Assembly: GCA_947498645.1 (NCBI GenBank) | Contig: CANMKS010000001.1 | Span: 496,001 to 560,000 of the forward strand | Length of the DNA stretch: 64,000 bases | Reading direction: 5' to 3' | Source of the DNA: an uncultured Paracoccaceae bacterium | Lineage (GTDB): Bacteria; Pseudomonadota; Alphaproteobacteria; Rhodobacterales; Rhodobacteraceae | Part shown: positions 1-9,667 of the stretch, piece after piece | How the letters are laid out: the number at the start of each line of letters is the position of its first letter | Numbering within the stretch: position 1 is the first letter of the stretch | Position numbers and translations under genes: made by a program | The notes under the pieces: generated by a model | Seen by the model: only the letters and a program-made list of their open reading frames with translations | What the model was told of the DNA's origin: nothing | Database searches by the model: none

Positions 1-3
1 TGA

Positions 4-762
4 ATGACACAGCACGTAGACCTGAACGCAGATATGGGCGAAGGATTCGGGCCCTGGACCATGGGCGATGATGCCGCCCTGCTGGATATCGTGAGCTCCG
101 CCAATATCGCCTGCGGCTTTCACGCAGGCGACCCCGATGTGATGGCACAAACGATGCAACAGGCGGTGGCCAAGGGCGTCGGGATCGGTGCGCATCCCGG
201 CTTTGCCGATCTCAAGGGGTTCGGGCGGCGCAAGCTGCCGCTGCCACATGATGAAATCGCCAATGCTGTTGCCTATCAACTGGGGGCCGCACAGGCGATG
301 GCCAAACGGGCAGGCGGGCGCGTGCGGCACCTTAAACTGCACGGGGCATTGTCCAACATGGCGTCGGTCGATCACGCCCTGGCGCGGGCCTGCTATCAGG
401 CGGCGCTGGAGGTGGATCCCGACATCATTATCATGGTGCTGGCCGCGACCGCCATGGAAGAGGTCACGCGCGAGCTGGGCTGCAATTGGGCGGGCGAGAT
501 TTTCGCCGACCGCGCCTATAATGAAGACGCCACACTGGTGGACCGCAGCTTACCGGGGGCGGTGCTGCATGACTCCGAAACCGCTGCACCGCGCATTCTT
601 GAAATGCTCAAAGCAGGGGCGATCATCGCCAAGAACGGCACGCATATCCCCTGCCAGATTGACACGATTTGTTTACATGGCGACACGCCGGGTGCCGTTG
701 CGCTGGCGCGCGGCCTGCGCGATCATCTGACCAAAGCTGGCGTGCAGATCGCCCAATTCTGA
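4..762 (+). CDS. pxpA: 5-oxoprolinase subunit PxpA (LamB/YcsF family)
   Basis: This 252-residue protein is a full-length LamB/YcsF family member. In the PxpABC complex the family takes part in ATP-dependent cleavage of 5-oxoproline to glutamate in the cytoplasm. The N-terminal DLNADMGEGFG motif and the ANIACGFHAGDP segment near residues 33-45 are family hallmarks, as are KLHGAL and the acidic residues around it. The window begins with TGA directly before the ATG, which may be the stop of an upstream gene, possibly pxpB or pxpC, but this lies outside the window. A cupin gene follows after 9 bases, so the two are probably cotranscribed. Confidence 0.93.
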   Translation: MTQHVDLNADMGEGFGPWTMGDDAALLDIVSSANIACGFHAGDPDVMAQTMQQAVAKGVGIGAHPGFADLKGFGRRKLPLPHDEIANAVAYQLGAAQAMAKRAGGRVRHLKLHGALSNMASVDHALARACYQAALEVDPDIIIMVLAATAMEEVTRELGCNWAGEIFADRAYNEDATLVDRSLPGAVLHDSETAAPRILEMLKAGAIIAKNGTHIPCQIDTICLHGDTPGAVALARGLRDHLTKAGVQIAQF

Positions 763-771
763 AGGTGTCCC

Positions 772-1440
772 ATGGAACTGAACGCAGACTTCACGCAGCG
801 CGCCCTCGTCCATTCTGAAAGCCTTGACTGGATCGCGTCACCCATGCCCGGCGTTGACCGGCGGATGCTGGACCGGATCGGGGATGAGGTCGCGCGCGCC
901 ACGTCCATTGTGCGCTACGCACCGGGCAGCAAATTCTCGGCGCATACACATACGGGTGGGGAAGAATTTATCGTACTCGACGGCGTTTTTCAGGATGAAC
1001 ACGGCGATTATCCAGCAGGCACCTACGTGCGCAATCCGCCCACCACATCGCATACACCGGGTGCCACAGATGGCTGCACGATCTTTGTCAAACTCTGGCA
1101 ATTCGACCCCGACGACCGGACACAGTTTCGCATGGAAATGGATGACGGGCTGACAGATATCGCTGACGGTATCCGTGCCAAAACCTTGCATGAAGATGCA
1201 CAAGAGCAGGTGCGCTTTGTTTCGCTGGCACCGGGGGCTGCGTTGAATGAAACACCCCAAGGCGGGGCCGAGCTATTGATGATTGCGGGCAGCGGCACGG
1301 AAGGCCCCGACAGTTTGGTGAAAGGCACATGGCTGCGCCTGCCCGAAGGGTCACCGCTCAATCTGACCTCCGGCGATGATGGCGCACAAGTCTGGATCAA
1401 GACGGGGCATCTGCCCTTTGCAAAGGCACCCGCCACCTGA
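772..1440 (+). CDS. ChrR-like double-cupin domain protein
   Basis: This 222-residue soluble protein resembles the cupin part of ChrR-type anti-sigma factors. The first cupin, roughly residues 30-120, carries [16 protein letters not shown], which supplies the His/Glu metal ligands. A second, weaker barrel follows at about 140-215. It lacks the N-terminal zinc anti-sigma domain of true ChrR, so a role in sigma-factor control is not supported. The start has a good ribosome site (AAGGTG). It follows pxpA closely and converges on an FAD oxidoreductase gene only one base after its stop. The substrate is unknown; a metal-dependent enzyme or sensor is the best guess. Confidence 0.8.
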   Translation: MELNADFTQRALVHSESLDWIASPMPGVDRRMLDRIGDEVARATSIVRYAPGSKFSAHTHTGGEEFIVLDGVFQDEHGDYPAGTYVRNPPTTSHTPGATDGCTIFVKLWQFDPDDRTQFRMEMDDGLTDIADGIRAKTLHEDAQEQVRFVSLAPGAALNETPQGGAELLMIAGSGTEGPDSLVKGTWLRLPEGSPLNLTSGDDGAQVWIKTGHLPFAKAPAT

Positions 1441-1441
1441 A

Positions 1442-2446
1442 TCAGGCGCAGAACTCCTTCGGGATCGTATCGCGCCCGTCGAGCACAAGGTCAGCCATGA
1501 CCTCTCCGACCTTCGGAGCCATCCCAAAGCCGATCTTGAACCCGCCATTGGCGATATAGGCGCCGGGCCGTGTGGGATGTGTACCCAGAACCGGTGCGCG
1601 GCTCTTGCTCCGCGGGCGCACGCCGGCCCAACGATCAATGACTTGCGCCCCTTCCAACACCGGAAACGCGGCAACGGCACGGGCCAGTACATCATCCAGT
1701 GCGGCATCGGTCCCGGTGGGATCATCAAATTCACGCTCTGAGGTGGAGCCGATCGCAATCGTGCCGTCACCATGCGGAATGATATGCAAGGCATCGGCAA
1801 ATAACTGCGGCTGGCCCGACGCATCAAAACGCAGCAACGCGGCCTGCCCTTTGACGCCATTTCCACCGACCTCAACCATTCCCGGCCAACCGGTGGCCCA
1901 GACAACCTGCCCCTGCGGCTGACCCTCTGTCAGAACCTCGCCCCCAAGTACCACAACAGCATCGGCGAGCGCACGGGTGGCGCGGCGTGGATGGATCAGG
2001 GCCGATAGGGTGTCATGCACAACAAATCCCGATGGCGATGGCGGCATCCATGGCGTGTCGCCTGCCGGGATCACCTCCCAGATAGCCTTGCCCTGCCACA
2101 ACTCTGTCGCGGTCACAGCGCGCGCCCGCGCCAGATCCACTGCCCGCGCGTCGGCCAAAGGCTGCAAACGACCAGACCTGGCATAGCCCACATCGGCGCC
2201 GCTCAGCGCCGCGACACGGTTCCAAAACTGCGCTGCCATGATCAGGCTTTCAAATTGAAAGGCCTTCTTTTCATTCCAGTTTTCAGGCACATGCGGAGCC
2301 AAAGCACCGACCAACCCGCCACTGGAACCGGCCGCCACACCATGCGGGTCAATCACCCGCACCGCAGCACCGCGCGACGCGCAGGCAAAGGCCACCGACA
2401 GGCCAAACACCCCTGCCCCCATCACCGTTACATCTGCCGTTGCCAT
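1442..2446 (-). CDS. FAD-dependent oxidoreductase, MnmC C-domain-like
   Basis: This is a 334-residue DAO-fold flavoprotein. The N-terminal VTVMGAGVFGLSVAFACASRG segment is a Rossmann FAD site and FKIGFGMAPK near the C-terminus is the usual second flavin contact. I chose the ATG at 2446 because GGAAGGG lies six bases upstream; a start at 2476 is also open. The gene is divergent from mnmD, 47 bases away. In E. coli the matching oxidoreductase and methyltransferase are two domains of MnmC, which modifies wobble uridine in tRNA. The context therefore suggests the stand-alone oxidoreductase half of a split MnmC, but glycine- or D-amino-acid-oxidase-like activity cannot be excluded. Confidence 0.8.
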   Translation of the reverse strand: MATADVTVMGAGVFGLSVAFACASRGAAVRVIDPHGVAAGSSGGLVGALAPHVPENWNEKKAFQFESLIMAAQFWNRVAALSGADVGYARSGRLQPLADARAVDLARARAVTATELWQGKAIWEVIPAGDTPWMPPSPSGFVVHDTLSALIHPRRATRALADAVVVLGGEVLTEGQPQGQVVWATGWPGMVEVGGNGVKGQAALLRFDASGQPQLFADALHIIPHGDGTIAIGSTSEREFDDPTGTDAALDDVLARAVAAFPVLEGAQVIDRWAGVRPRSKSRAPVLGTHPTRPGAYIANGGFKIGFGMAPKVGEVMADLVLDGRDTIPKEFCA

Positions 2447-2493
2447 TCCGCGCCCTTCCGCCCAAAGATGACGCATAGGTAGGGCACGCGGGC

Positions 2494-3174
2494 ATGACAG
2501 ACCAGAGAGCAGAATTGGAATGGCGGGATGGCGTGCCCATCGCGACCGCTTTTGATGATCCCTATTATTCGCTCGACAACGGCCTGGCCGAGACAGATTA
2601 TGTCTTTCTTGCCGGTAACGACCTGCCCGCGCGGTTCGGCGGCGAGTTTCAGATTGCAGAGCTTGGGTTTGGCACCGGGCTGAACCTGCTGGTGACTTGG
2701 GCGCTCTGGGACAAGGTCGGGCGACCGGGCACGCTGCGTTTCACGTCTTTTGAGGCTTTCGCCATGGCCCCGCAAGACATGCGCGACGCATTGCGCCACT
2801 TCCCACAGCTTGCACCCTTTGCAGAAACACTTCTGGCCGAATGGACACCGGGCGATGGGCCCAAACAACTCTCGGAGGGACCATTGCTGGAGGTTATTGC
2901 GGGCGATGCACGTCAAACCCTGCCCGCATGGCAGGGCAAGGCCGACGCATGGTTTCTTGACGGCTTCTCACCAGCAAAGAACCCCGAACTGTGGGAGCCG
3001 TCCTTACTGAAAGCCGTTGGCGCACACACCAAACCGGGGGGTACGGCCGCGACATATTCGGCGGCAGGCCACGTCCGGCGCGGCCTGACGGATGCGGGTT
3101 TCGCCGTGGCCCGCATACCCGGCTACGGGCGCAAACGGCACATGACAACGGCAAGGATGCCAGATGCAGAATAA
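2494..3174 (+). CDS. mnmD: tRNA 5-methylaminomethyl-2-thiouridine methyltransferase MnmD
   Basis: This 226-residue protein matches the DUF752/MnmD methyltransferase, the N-terminal half of E. coli MnmC, which adds the last methyl group of mnm5s2U at tRNA position 34. Visible motifs are the N-terminal PIATAFDDPYYS segment, the SAM-binding ELGFGTGLN near residue 54, and the DAWFLDGFSPAKNPELW signature near residue 150. It ends where a stand-alone MnmD should, with no fused FAD domain. That partner is probably the divergent flavoprotein gene next door. The 3' end overlaps the start of the following transporter gene by 11 bases. Confidence 0.9.
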   Translation: MTDQRAELEWRDGVPIATAFDDPYYSLDNGLAETDYVFLAGNDLPARFGGEFQIAELGFGTGLNLLVTWALWDKVGRPGTLRFTSFEAFAMAPQDMRDALRHFPQLAPFAETLLAEWTPGDGPKQLSEGPLLEVIAGDARQTLPAWQGKADAWFLDGFSPAKNPELWEPSLLKAVGAHTKPGGTAATYSAAGHVRRGLTDAGFAVARIPGYGRKRHMTTARMPDAE

Positions 3175-4030
3175 CCAGCGCCTTGGAATCCTCTTGATGA
3201 TTGCCACGACATTCGTGTTTGCGGTTCAGGACGGTATCTCGCGTCATTTGGCAGGCAACTACAACGTTCTGATGATTGTCATGATCCGCTACTGGTTCTT
3301 TGCCGCCTTCGTGATCACCATCGCAACCCGGCAATCAGGATCAATCCGCGCCGCAGCAGCCACAAAACAACCCATTTTGCAGATCTTCCGGGGCACGCTG
3401 CTTGCGACAGAAATTTGCGTCATGGTCAGCGGCTTTGTGCTGCTGGGACTGGTGGAAAGCCATGCGATTTTTGCCTGCTATCCTTTGCTGATCGCCGCCC
3501 TCTCTGGCCCGGTTCTGGGCGAAAATGTCGGCTGGCGACGCTGGGCGGCGATTGGTATCGGGTTCATTGGCGTGTTGGTCATTCTGCAACCCGGCTACAC
3601 CGTCTTTGCGCCCGCCGCCGCCATCCCGCTATTGGCTGCATTCATGTTCGCGCTCTATGGCCTGCTGACCCGCTATGCGGCGCGCAAGGACAGCACTGCG
3701 ACATCCTTTTTCTGGACCGGCACCTCGGGGGCCGTGCTGATGACCGTGATTGGCATCTGGTATTGGGAACCGATGACCGCCTACGACTGGCGCTGGATGG
3801 CAGCCCTCTGCGTCACGGGCGCGCTGGGGCATTGGCTGTTGATTAAAACCTATGAAGTGGCCGAGGCCAACGCCGTGCAACCCTTCGCCTATCTGCAACT
3901 GGTCTTTGCCAGCGCCATTGGATTGCTGCTGCTTGGTGAAACACTGCGGCCCAATGTAGCAATCGGCGCGGCGATTGTCGTTGGGGCTGGGCTTTTCACG
4001 CTCTGGCGGTCACGGCGCGTATCGGGGTGA
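3164..4030 (+). CDS. DMT-family transporter (EamA repeats)
   Basis: This 288-residue integral membrane protein has about ten hydrophobic helices arranged as two EamA repeats, typical of drug/metabolite exporters in the inner membrane. The start ATG lies inside the last codons of mnmD, with AGGATG just upstream, so translation is probably coupled. The protein runs from QNNQRLGILLMIATTF to a short basic tail (LWRSRRVSG), the normal family length. The substrate cannot be read from sequence; relatives export amino acids, nucleosides or other small metabolites. It is convergent with the lytic transglycosylase gene, six bases apart. Confidence 0.88.
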   Translation: MQNNQRLGILLMIATTFVFAVQDGISRHLAGNYNVLMIVMIRYWFFAAFVITIATRQSGSIRAAAATKQPILQIFRGTLLATEICVMVSGFVLLGLVESHAIFACYPLLIAALSGPVLGENVGWRRWAAIGIGFIGVLVILQPGYTVFAPAAAIPLLAAFMFALYGLLTRYAARKDSTATSFFWTGTSGAVLMTVIGIWYWEPMTAYDWRWMAALCVTGALGHWLLIKTYEVAEANAVQPFAYLQLVFASAIGLLLLGETLRPNVAIGAAIVVGAGLFTLWRSRRVSG

Positions 4031-4036
4031 GCCGCG

Positions 4037-6082
4037 TCACCCGCCGGGCCGGGCTACGGGGCGCACATCGGGGGTCTCTGTCGAGACCTCTTCCTCTGGG
4101 GCCGACGACGTCGCCACAGACACATCCGGCACAGGCCGCGCAATCGGGCGGATCAACGGTTTACGCCCCACCAGCAGTTCGGTAAAGCGCACCGGACCGG
4201 TTTGCCCGGTCAGTCGCGCCTCATAAATCGGAATGCTCTCGGTCACGCGCATGACATAGTTCCGGGTCTCACGGAATGGGATATGTTCGATCCAATCCAC
4301 CACATCCATCTGGCGCAGGCGCGGATCACCGCGCTCGTCCATCCAGCGGATCGGGCGGCTTGGCCCCGCATTGTAACCGGCAGCAATCATGACCGGCGTC
4401 GGGCCAAACTCCTCTGCCAGGAAATCCAGATATTGCGCGCCCAAGGTTGCGTTATATTGCCAATCCGACGTCAGACGCCCACGCGCATAGGGCAGCCCAA
4501 GACCTTCTGACACCTCTTTTGCCGTCGCGGGCATCAGCTGCATCAGACCCAGCGCACCGACAGGACTGCCAATGCTTTCGTTAAACTCGCTTTCGCGGCG
4601 GGCAATAGAAAGCGACAGGGCAGGTGCTGCGGGCAAATCCATCTCGGCCAGATCATGAATGGGAAAGTATATCTCGGGGATCAGAATACCGCGGGCCACT
4701 GCTGCCTTACCCAAAAGCAATGCATAGCGATGCTCATCAATCTCGCTGAGGTATGCGCCCAGGGCTGCCAATCCTTCCGTATCCAAGGACCGGCCAAGAG
4801 ACGCAATAAACGTAAAAGCTGCGCCGCGCTCTCCACCGGCCAGCAACGTCAGGGCGGTTTTGACAATCACATCATCAAAGACCGGCGCGCCGCGCCACTC
4901 AATGGCGGCACCCGCTATGGCAGGGTCAAGCGGTCGCCCGATCTCCTCAGACGCCAGCAATCCATAAAATGCCGTTTGATGCGCCGCAGCGGCCGCATAG
5001 GCGGTGGCGGCAGCATCCGTTTCGCCCAAGACAGACTGCGCCCGACCAATCCAATACTGCATCCGACTGACCGAGATCGGGCCAGAGGACACACGCAACC
5101 CATTCTCAAAATGCCCACGCGCCAAGACTGGATCACCCAGATAGGTCAGCGCGATATAGCCCGACAACCACTCCAGATCAGCATAGCTTGATCCATCCGA
5201 CAGATAATGGCGCGAGGCCAGATCATAGGCCTGCTGCGCCCGGCCCTCGCGCATTTCCCAGCGCGCCAGAATGCGGCGGTAGCCCGACCAGCGCAAAGGC
5301 TCTCCCAAAGCCGCGCGACTGGTCGAGCGGTCCATGAGCATCTCAACCGCATCGGTCCATTCGCCGCGTGACGCCATCCAAGCATAGCGGTCATAGGCAA
5401 AACCGGGGTCTGCGCGCAGCGCAGCCGGAACGGCGTTGTACAAAGGAAGCATGTTCCGCGTACGCGCTGCATAGCCGATCCGTGCGGCTGTGAACGCTTT
5501 TTGATCTTCATCCAGCAAGGGCAGCATCCGCTCGGCCTCTGCACGGCGCGATCGCCACATCAACGCATCCACACGCGCGCGGTGGAAGGGCTGCAACAGG
5601 TCGCCAAAACTGGCGATCATCACATCATGGCCGTCCTCAGTCAGGCGCAGGTTGATCCAGGCATCGCGCAAGATCGCACGGGCCTCATCCTCTTGATCAG
5701 TGGCAATCAAAGCCTTGGCAAGACGCACAGTACCCTCACCGGTTTGCGGAGCGTTTTCGGCAAAAAAGGCAATAACCTCTGCCGGATCATGGCCTTCGTT
5801 GATGACCAACTCGGCCTCCGCGCGCAGTCGGTCGATCCCCGGCCACTCCGGTTTTGACGCAACAAACGCACGATATTCGGCAAATGTCGCGTCACCGGCG
5901 CGCAACCTCAGCCAGGTAATCGCATCAGTCGCAACAGGGTCGGTATCACGGGCCAAGGCATATCCGACGTCCCAGCCCTGATCCGCCGCCACAATCGCGG
6001 CCACCGCCTCTGGAGGCACCGTTTGCGCCTGCAGAGGCGACACCATTGCCGCAACCATCGCCACTATCACCGGAATGCGCAT
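4037..6082 (-). CDS. Soluble-type lytic murein transglycosylase
   Basis: This protein of about 681 residues cleaves the MurNAc-GlcNAc bond of peptidoglycan in the periplasm to give anhydro products. The ATG at 6082 is preferred because it begins a clean signal peptide (MRIPVIVAMVAAMVSPLQAQ) and has AAGAG upstream; an upstream ATG at 6139 is open but adds a non-signal sequence. A long alpha-helical superhelix with tetratricopeptide character precedes the C-terminal SLT domain, where IARRESEFNESIGSPVGALG carries the catalytic Glu and GLMQLMP is the family signature. A proline-rich tail ends the protein. It is divergent from dapA. Confidence 0.92.
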   Translation of the reverse strand: MRIPVIVAMVAAMVSPLQAQTVPPEAVAAIVAADQGWDVGYALARDTDPVATDAITWLRLRAGDATFAEYRAFVASKPEWPGIDRLRAEAELVINEGHDPAEVIAFFAENAPQTGEGTVRLAKALIATDQEDEARAILRDAWINLRLTEDGHDVMIASFGDLLQPFHRARVDALMWRSRRAEAERMLPLLDEDQKAFTAARIGYAARTRNMLPLYNAVPAALRADPGFAYDRYAWMASRGEWTDAVEMLMDRSTSRAALGEPLRWSGYRRILARWEMREGRAQQAYDLASRHYLSDGSSYADLEWLSGYIALTYLGDPVLARGHFENGLRVSSGPISVSRMQYWIGRAQSVLGETDAAATAYAAAAAHQTAFYGLLASEEIGRPLDPAIAGAAIEWRGAPVFDDVIVKTALTLLAGGERGAAFTFIASLGRSLDTEGLAALGAYLSEIDEHRYALLLGKAAVARGILIPEIYFPIHDLAEMDLPAAPALSLSIARRESEFNESIGSPVGALGLMQLMPATAKEVSEGLGLPYARGRLTSDWQYNATLGAQYLDFLAEEFGPTPVMIAAGYNAGPSRPIRWMDERGDPRLRQMDVVDWIEHIPFRETRNYVMRVTESIPIYEARLTGQTGPVRFTELLVGRKPLIRPIARPVPDVSVATSSAPEEEVSTETPDVRPVARPGG

Positions 6083-6183
6083 GTCTCTTGCCTTGCAAAT
6101 TACATAGACTGCTAAGGTAGCCGGGCCGGGCACAATCACAACTCACAAAGCTGACAATCGGCAGAAAGCCGTGCATCTGGGGC

Positions 6184-6212
6184 TTGTCGAAAGGGCGCGC
6201 GCGGCCTAGTGT
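6184..6212 (+). promoter_or_regulatory. Candidate sigma-70 promoter for dapA
   Basis: TTGTCG at 6184-6189 and TAGTGT at 6207-6212 are separated by exactly 17 bases and sit about 55 bases before the dapA ATG. The match to the -35 box is good and to the -10 box moderate. It was read by eye only. Confidence 0.4.
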
Positions 6213-6266
6213 CCGCCCGGTTTTACCCTTGGTCAATCCTGGCCAGTCACAAGAAGGAAGCGTGCC

Positions 6267-7139
6267 ATGTTTAAGGGATCACTCCCCGCCCTCGTCACGC
6301 CGTTTGCGAACGGCAAAGTTGACGTGGACGCGCTCAAGAAACTTGTGAACTGGCATGTGGAACAAGGCAGCCACGGGCTGGTGCCAGTGGGCACAACAGG
6401 CGAAAGCCCGACATTAACCCACGAAGAGCATGATCTGGTGGTCGAAACCGTGGTGAACGAAGCCGCCGGGCGCATTCCCGTGATCGCCGGTGCAGGGTCC
6501 AACAACACGGCTGAAACCGTGCGATTGGTCAATGCGGCCAAGGCGGCGGGGGCAGATGCTGCACTGGTTGTCACACCTTACTATAACAAACCCACGCAAC
6601 GCGGGTTGATCGCGCATTTCACGGCGGCGGCAGACTGCGGCCTGCCGATCATCATCTACAACATCCCGCCCCGGTCCGTGATCGATATGACGCCTGACAC
6701 GATGGCAGAACTTGCCAAGCACGAGATGATCGTCGGCGTCAAAGACGCCACTGCCGATCTGTCACGGGTGCCCGCGCAACGCATGCGCTGCGGGCCCGAC
6801 TTCATCCAATTGTCTGGCGAAGACGCAACCGCGCTTGGCTACAATGCGCATGGTGGTCAGGGGTGTATTTCGGTAACCGCCAACATCGCGCCAAAGCTGA
6901 TCGCTGAGTTTCAGGAAAGCACATTGGCAGGCGACTACGCCAAGGCACTGACACAACTGGACCGGCTGATGCCACTGCACGAGGCGGTGTTCACCGAACC
7001 GGGTTTGGTCGGCGCAAAATATGGCATGTCGCTTCTTGGACTATGCAGCGATGAAGTGCGCTCACCGCTCACAGGGCTGACGGACCAGACGAAAGAAAAG
7101 CTGCGCAATGCGATGGTACACGCGGGTTTGCTGAACTGA
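6267..7139 (+). CDS. dapA: 4-hydroxy-tetrahydrodipicolinate synthase
   Basis: This 290-residue enzyme condenses pyruvate with aspartate semialdehyde, the first committed step to diaminopimelate and lysine in the cytoplasm. Family motifs are present: [10 protein letters not shown] (residues 41-50), the YYNKP segment, catalytic Tyr131 in IYNIPPRS, and the Schiff-base Lys159 in VGVKDAT. Length is typical. AGAAGGA precedes the ATG. The gene lies alone between a divergent transglycosylase gene and a methyltransferase-like gene, with a hairpin just after its stop. The later enzyme LysA is encoded at 24.75-26.02 kb, not in the same operon. Confidence 0.97.
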   Translation: MFKGSLPALVTPFANGKVDVDALKKLVNWHVEQGSHGLVPVGTTGESPTLTHEEHDLVVETVVNEAAGRIPVIAGAGSNNTAETVRLVNAAKAAGADAALVVTPYYNKPTQRGLIAHFTAAADCGLPIIIYNIPPRSVIDMTPDTMAELAKHEMIVGVKDATADLSRVPAQRMRCGPDFIQLSGEDATALGYNAHGGQGCISVTANIAPKLIAEFQESTLAGDYAKALTQLDRLMPLHEAVFTEPGLVGAKYGMSLLGLCSDEVRSPLTGLTDQTKEKLRNAMVHAGLLN

Positions 7140-7150
7140 ATGATGAATTT

Positions 7151-7178
7151 GATGTGCGCTTGCACGGCGGCGCACATC
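7151..7178 (+). terminator. Hairpin after dapA
   Basis: GATGTGCGC at 7151-7159 pairs perfectly with GCGCACATC at 7170-7178 across a ten-base loop, starting 12 bases after the dapA stop. No U-rich tail follows, so it may be a weak terminator or a 3'-end stabiliser. Confidence 0.45.
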
Positions 7179-7216
7179 AATACCCGCCCTGAGCAACAAG
7201 CGACAGAAGGTAACAC

Positions 7217-7969
7217 ATGGATATCGACGTCCTGCAGGATCTGATCAACTCGGACGTCATTGCGTCACTCGACGTTGGCATGTTTGACGATACCGACATC
7301 CTGAATGTGGTCTTGCAACGCTCACAGGTTCTGTTCGACGTGCCACGCGGCGGACGTCTGATCCGCAGATGGACGGACGGGGACGGCGTACCACTTCAAA
7401 ACGTCATCGACCAAAAGGGATACGAGCTGGTCAAACGCGCCATCGCGATGGCCTGCATCGAATACCAAACGCTCAAGGCGCATTTGCCCGCAAGCAGCAT
7501 AAGCTCCGTTGCGGATATCGGCTGTGGCTATGCATTCATTGATTTGTTCATCAACCGCGACTTTTCTGCGGACCTGACGTTGATTGATATCGAGGAAAGC
7601 GAAGTCCGCGACTTTGGCTTTCAGCAAGAGGGTGCAGGATATTCCAACCTGCGCAAGGCCAAAGCGTTTCTGGTGGCGAACGGCATTTCACCCGAAAAGA
7701 TATCACTGGTGAATCCAAACAAGACCGATGTGACGACGACTGCCGAGGTTGATCTTGCAATCAGCTTGCTCAGCTGCGGTTTTCACTATCCGGTGTCAAC
7801 CTACAGTGCCTATTTCGCGAAGAAGCTAAGGCAGGGCGGGACGGCCATTCTGGACATTCGCGACAAGAATTTCGCGGAACAGGCCGACGCCATCGCGCAG
7901 ATTGGCGAAGTCTCGGAGAAATACGAGATTGTCCGCCGCACAAAGCGTTTCGTCGTTTCAAAACGGTAG
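7217..7969 (+). CDS. Class I SAM-dependent methyltransferase-like protein
   Basis: This 250-residue protein has a Rossmann methyltransferase core. VADIGCGYAFIDL (about residues 99-111) fits the SAM-binding motif I, LTLIDIEES fits motif II with its acidic ribose contact, and VDLAISLLSCGFHYP fits motif IV. The N-terminal 95 residues form a helical extension I do not recognise; the last 60 residues look like the closing strands. GAAGG lies at good distance before the ATG. It is transcribed away from dapA and convergent with a YcaQ-like gene 8 bases downstream. The substrate is unknown, and sugar or lipid methylation is as plausible as any. Confidence 0.65.
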   Translation: MDIDVLQDLINSDVIASLDVGMFDDTDILNVVLQRSQVLFDVPRGGRLIRRWTDGDGVPLQNVIDQKGYELVKRAIAMACIEYQTLKAHLPASSISSVADIGCGYAFIDLFINRDFSADLTLIDIEESEVRDFGFQQEGAGYSNLRKAKAFLVANGISPEKISLVNPNKTDVTTTAEVDLAISLLSCGFHYPVSTYSAYFAKKLRQGGTAILDIRDKNFAEQADAIAQIGEVSEKYEIVRRTKRFVVSKR

Positions 7970-7977
7970 CGGCGATC

Positions 7978-9165
7978 CTAGCGCACCCATGCGTCGGCAT
8001 AGTCGATACGGACACACCCGCCAAAGGCCGCCGCGCGTTCCAACTCCGCCTCAAGCGCCCTGATCCGGCCTTCTCCCATCCGCACGCCCGCTTCCGGCCA
8101 GAATGCGCGTACGGCCAGCGCATTGTCATCACGCTTCATATCAATCCGGCCAATCATCCGGTCGCCTTCCATCACGGGAAAGACGTAGTAGCCGTATTTG
8201 CGCTTGGGCGCAGGCACGAAAATCTCGATCCGGTAGTGGAAACCAAACAAGCGCTCCGCCCTTTTGCGGTCGCGCAGGGCTGGATCAAAGGGCGAAAGAA
8301 TGCGCACGCGCGGGCTGGGCGCGTGGACGGGTAGGTCCATCACGTCAGGCCAGGCAAAAGAGCGGCGAAGTTTGCCATCGACCCCCGCAACGTCAATTTC
8401 AATGATGCGCCCATCGGCCAAAGCGGCCTGACACCAGGCCTTGGCCTCGGCGGGCGTCACATGATCCCAGAACGCGGCCAACTCACCGCTGGTCGCAAAT
8501 CCCAGCCGGTCCAACGCGCCCGCGCAGCACCACGCGATCGTGTCGGCCTCATGATGACGGCGGTTCAGATGCTCTGCCGGGATAACACGCTCGGTCAGAT
8601 CATAGACCTTGGTGAACCCGTCGCGGCGGACAACCGATAGCTGGCCAGAGCGCCACAGATACTCAAGTGCTGTCTTGGACGGGTGCCAATCCCACCAGCC
8701 ACCCGATCCGCGGCTTTCGTCAGTGCCGACATCGCCAGAAGTACAACGGCCATTGTCCGAGATATGGCGCAGAACATCATCTATCTTGGCCATGAAATCG
8801 CCGCGGCGCCATTCCTTCCAGCGCTGCTCCATCCGGGTGGCGTCGCGGGCAAAACGCATACGCCAATGGGCAAAGCTTTCCATCGGGATGGTGGCGGCAT
8901 CATGGGTCCAATGTTCAAACAACTGCCGGTCGCGGTGCAACAGATGCTGCAAGGCCTTGGGGCGAAACTGCTGACGGCGGGACCAAAGGATCAGATCATG
9001 CGCACGGGCAAAGGTATTCACACTGTCAAGCTGCACAAAACCCAGATTGTCGATCACGGCCTTCAGGTCGGCCCCCTTACCGGGACCAGACGGACGGTCC
9101 GACAACCCATGTTTGGCCAAAAACAAATGGCGTGCTGCACGATTGGGCAGAACAGGAACGGTCAT
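7978..9165 (-). CDS. YcaQ-like winged-helix DNA glycosylase (HTH_42)
   Basis: This 395-residue protein belongs to the AlkZ/YcaQ (HTH_42) family of winged-helix glycosylases, which unhook interstrand cross-links and excise bulky alkylated bases. GFVQLDSV near residues 42-49 provides a Q-phi-D motif (Gln45, Asp47), typical of the YcaQ branch rather than the QxQ of AlkZ. HWTHDA and the C-terminal segment RIDMKRDD are also family-like. The frame is open to 9525, but the family begins at the ATG at 9165. That ATG overlaps the stop of the ion-channel gene by four bases (ATGA), implying coupled translation. Confidence 0.85.
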   Translation of the reverse strand: MTVPVLPNRAARHLFLAKHGLSDRPSGPGKGADLKAVIDNLGFVQLDSVNTFARAHDLILWSRRQQFRPKALQHLLHRDRQLFEHWTHDAATIPMESFAHWRMRFARDATRMEQRWKEWRRGDFMAKIDDVLRHISDNGRCTSGDVGTDESRGSGGWWDWHPSKTALEYLWRSGQLSVVRRDGFTKVYDLTERVIPAEHLNRRHHEADTIAWCCAGALDRLGFATSGELAAFWDHVTPAEAKAWCQAALADGRIIEIDVAGVDGKLRRSFAWPDVMDLPVHAPSPRVRILSPFDPALRDRKRAERLFGFHYRIEIFVPAPKRKYGYYVFPVMEGDRMIGRIDMKRDDNALAVRAFWPEAGVRMGEGRIRALEAELERAAAFGGCVRIDYADAWVR

Positions 9166-9605
9166 GTCTCTTGCGATCTGACGGCAAGCTGCTGCAAGCG
9201 TAGCTGCCGCAGTGTTTCGACCATAGCCGCCGTCATCAGACCGATATTCAACAGGCCATTCAAAGCAGCCATACCGCCCAGCAAACGCCACTCCATCGGC
9301 AACAGGATGTCGCCAAAGCCAAGGGTGGTAAATGCGACAAGCGCGAAATAGACGGACTCTTCCACGGAATGGAAAACGCCTAACCCCAGAAAGGTGAACG
9401 CCCATAACCAAACCGCAATCGTCATCTGCAACAACACCCAGAACGCGGTCGCGCACAGAACCAGCATCAGTTTCGGGCGCTGCGGCGCGCGGGTCAGCCA
9501 GGGCGCTGAAACCGTCAGACGCCATTCGAAGAACCAGAAACTGATACCTGCGATCATGACGGATGCAATCAACAGTGCCGTGCCTATCACGATTTGTATG
9601 AACAT
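9162..9605 (-). CDS. Two-TM ion channel, K+ channel-like
   Basis: This protein of about 147 residues has the layout of a two-transmembrane channel. An N-terminal helix is followed by a basic loop, then a hydrophobic helix, a pore loop with [16 protein letters not shown], and a final helix. TTLGFGD resembles the potassium selectivity filter TxGYGD with Phe in place of Tyr. The ATG at 9605 is chosen because AGGAGA precedes it and the hydrophobic helix begins at once; an upstream start at 9665 would add a charged leader. The gene is translationally coupled to the YcaQ-like gene. Ion selectivity is inferred only from the filter. Confidence 0.78.
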   Translation of the reverse strand: MFIQIVIGTALLIASVMIAGISFWFFEWRLTVSAPWLTRAPQRPKLMLVLCATAFWVLLQMTIAVWLWAFTFLGLGVFHSVEESVYFALVAFTTLGFGDILLPMEWRLLGGMAALNGLLNIGLMTAAMVETLRQLRLQQLAVRSQET

Positions 9606-9667
9606 CGCTTCTCCTGCTCCGGGGGAACCTTGCCCCTGAGGCCCTTCTCGCCTATCTGATGCCAACT

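Noticed and set aside
9166-9525. Upstream extension of the YcaQ-like frame
   Set aside because: It lies inside the ion-channel gene in another frame, and the ATGA junction at 9162-9165 gives a natural start.
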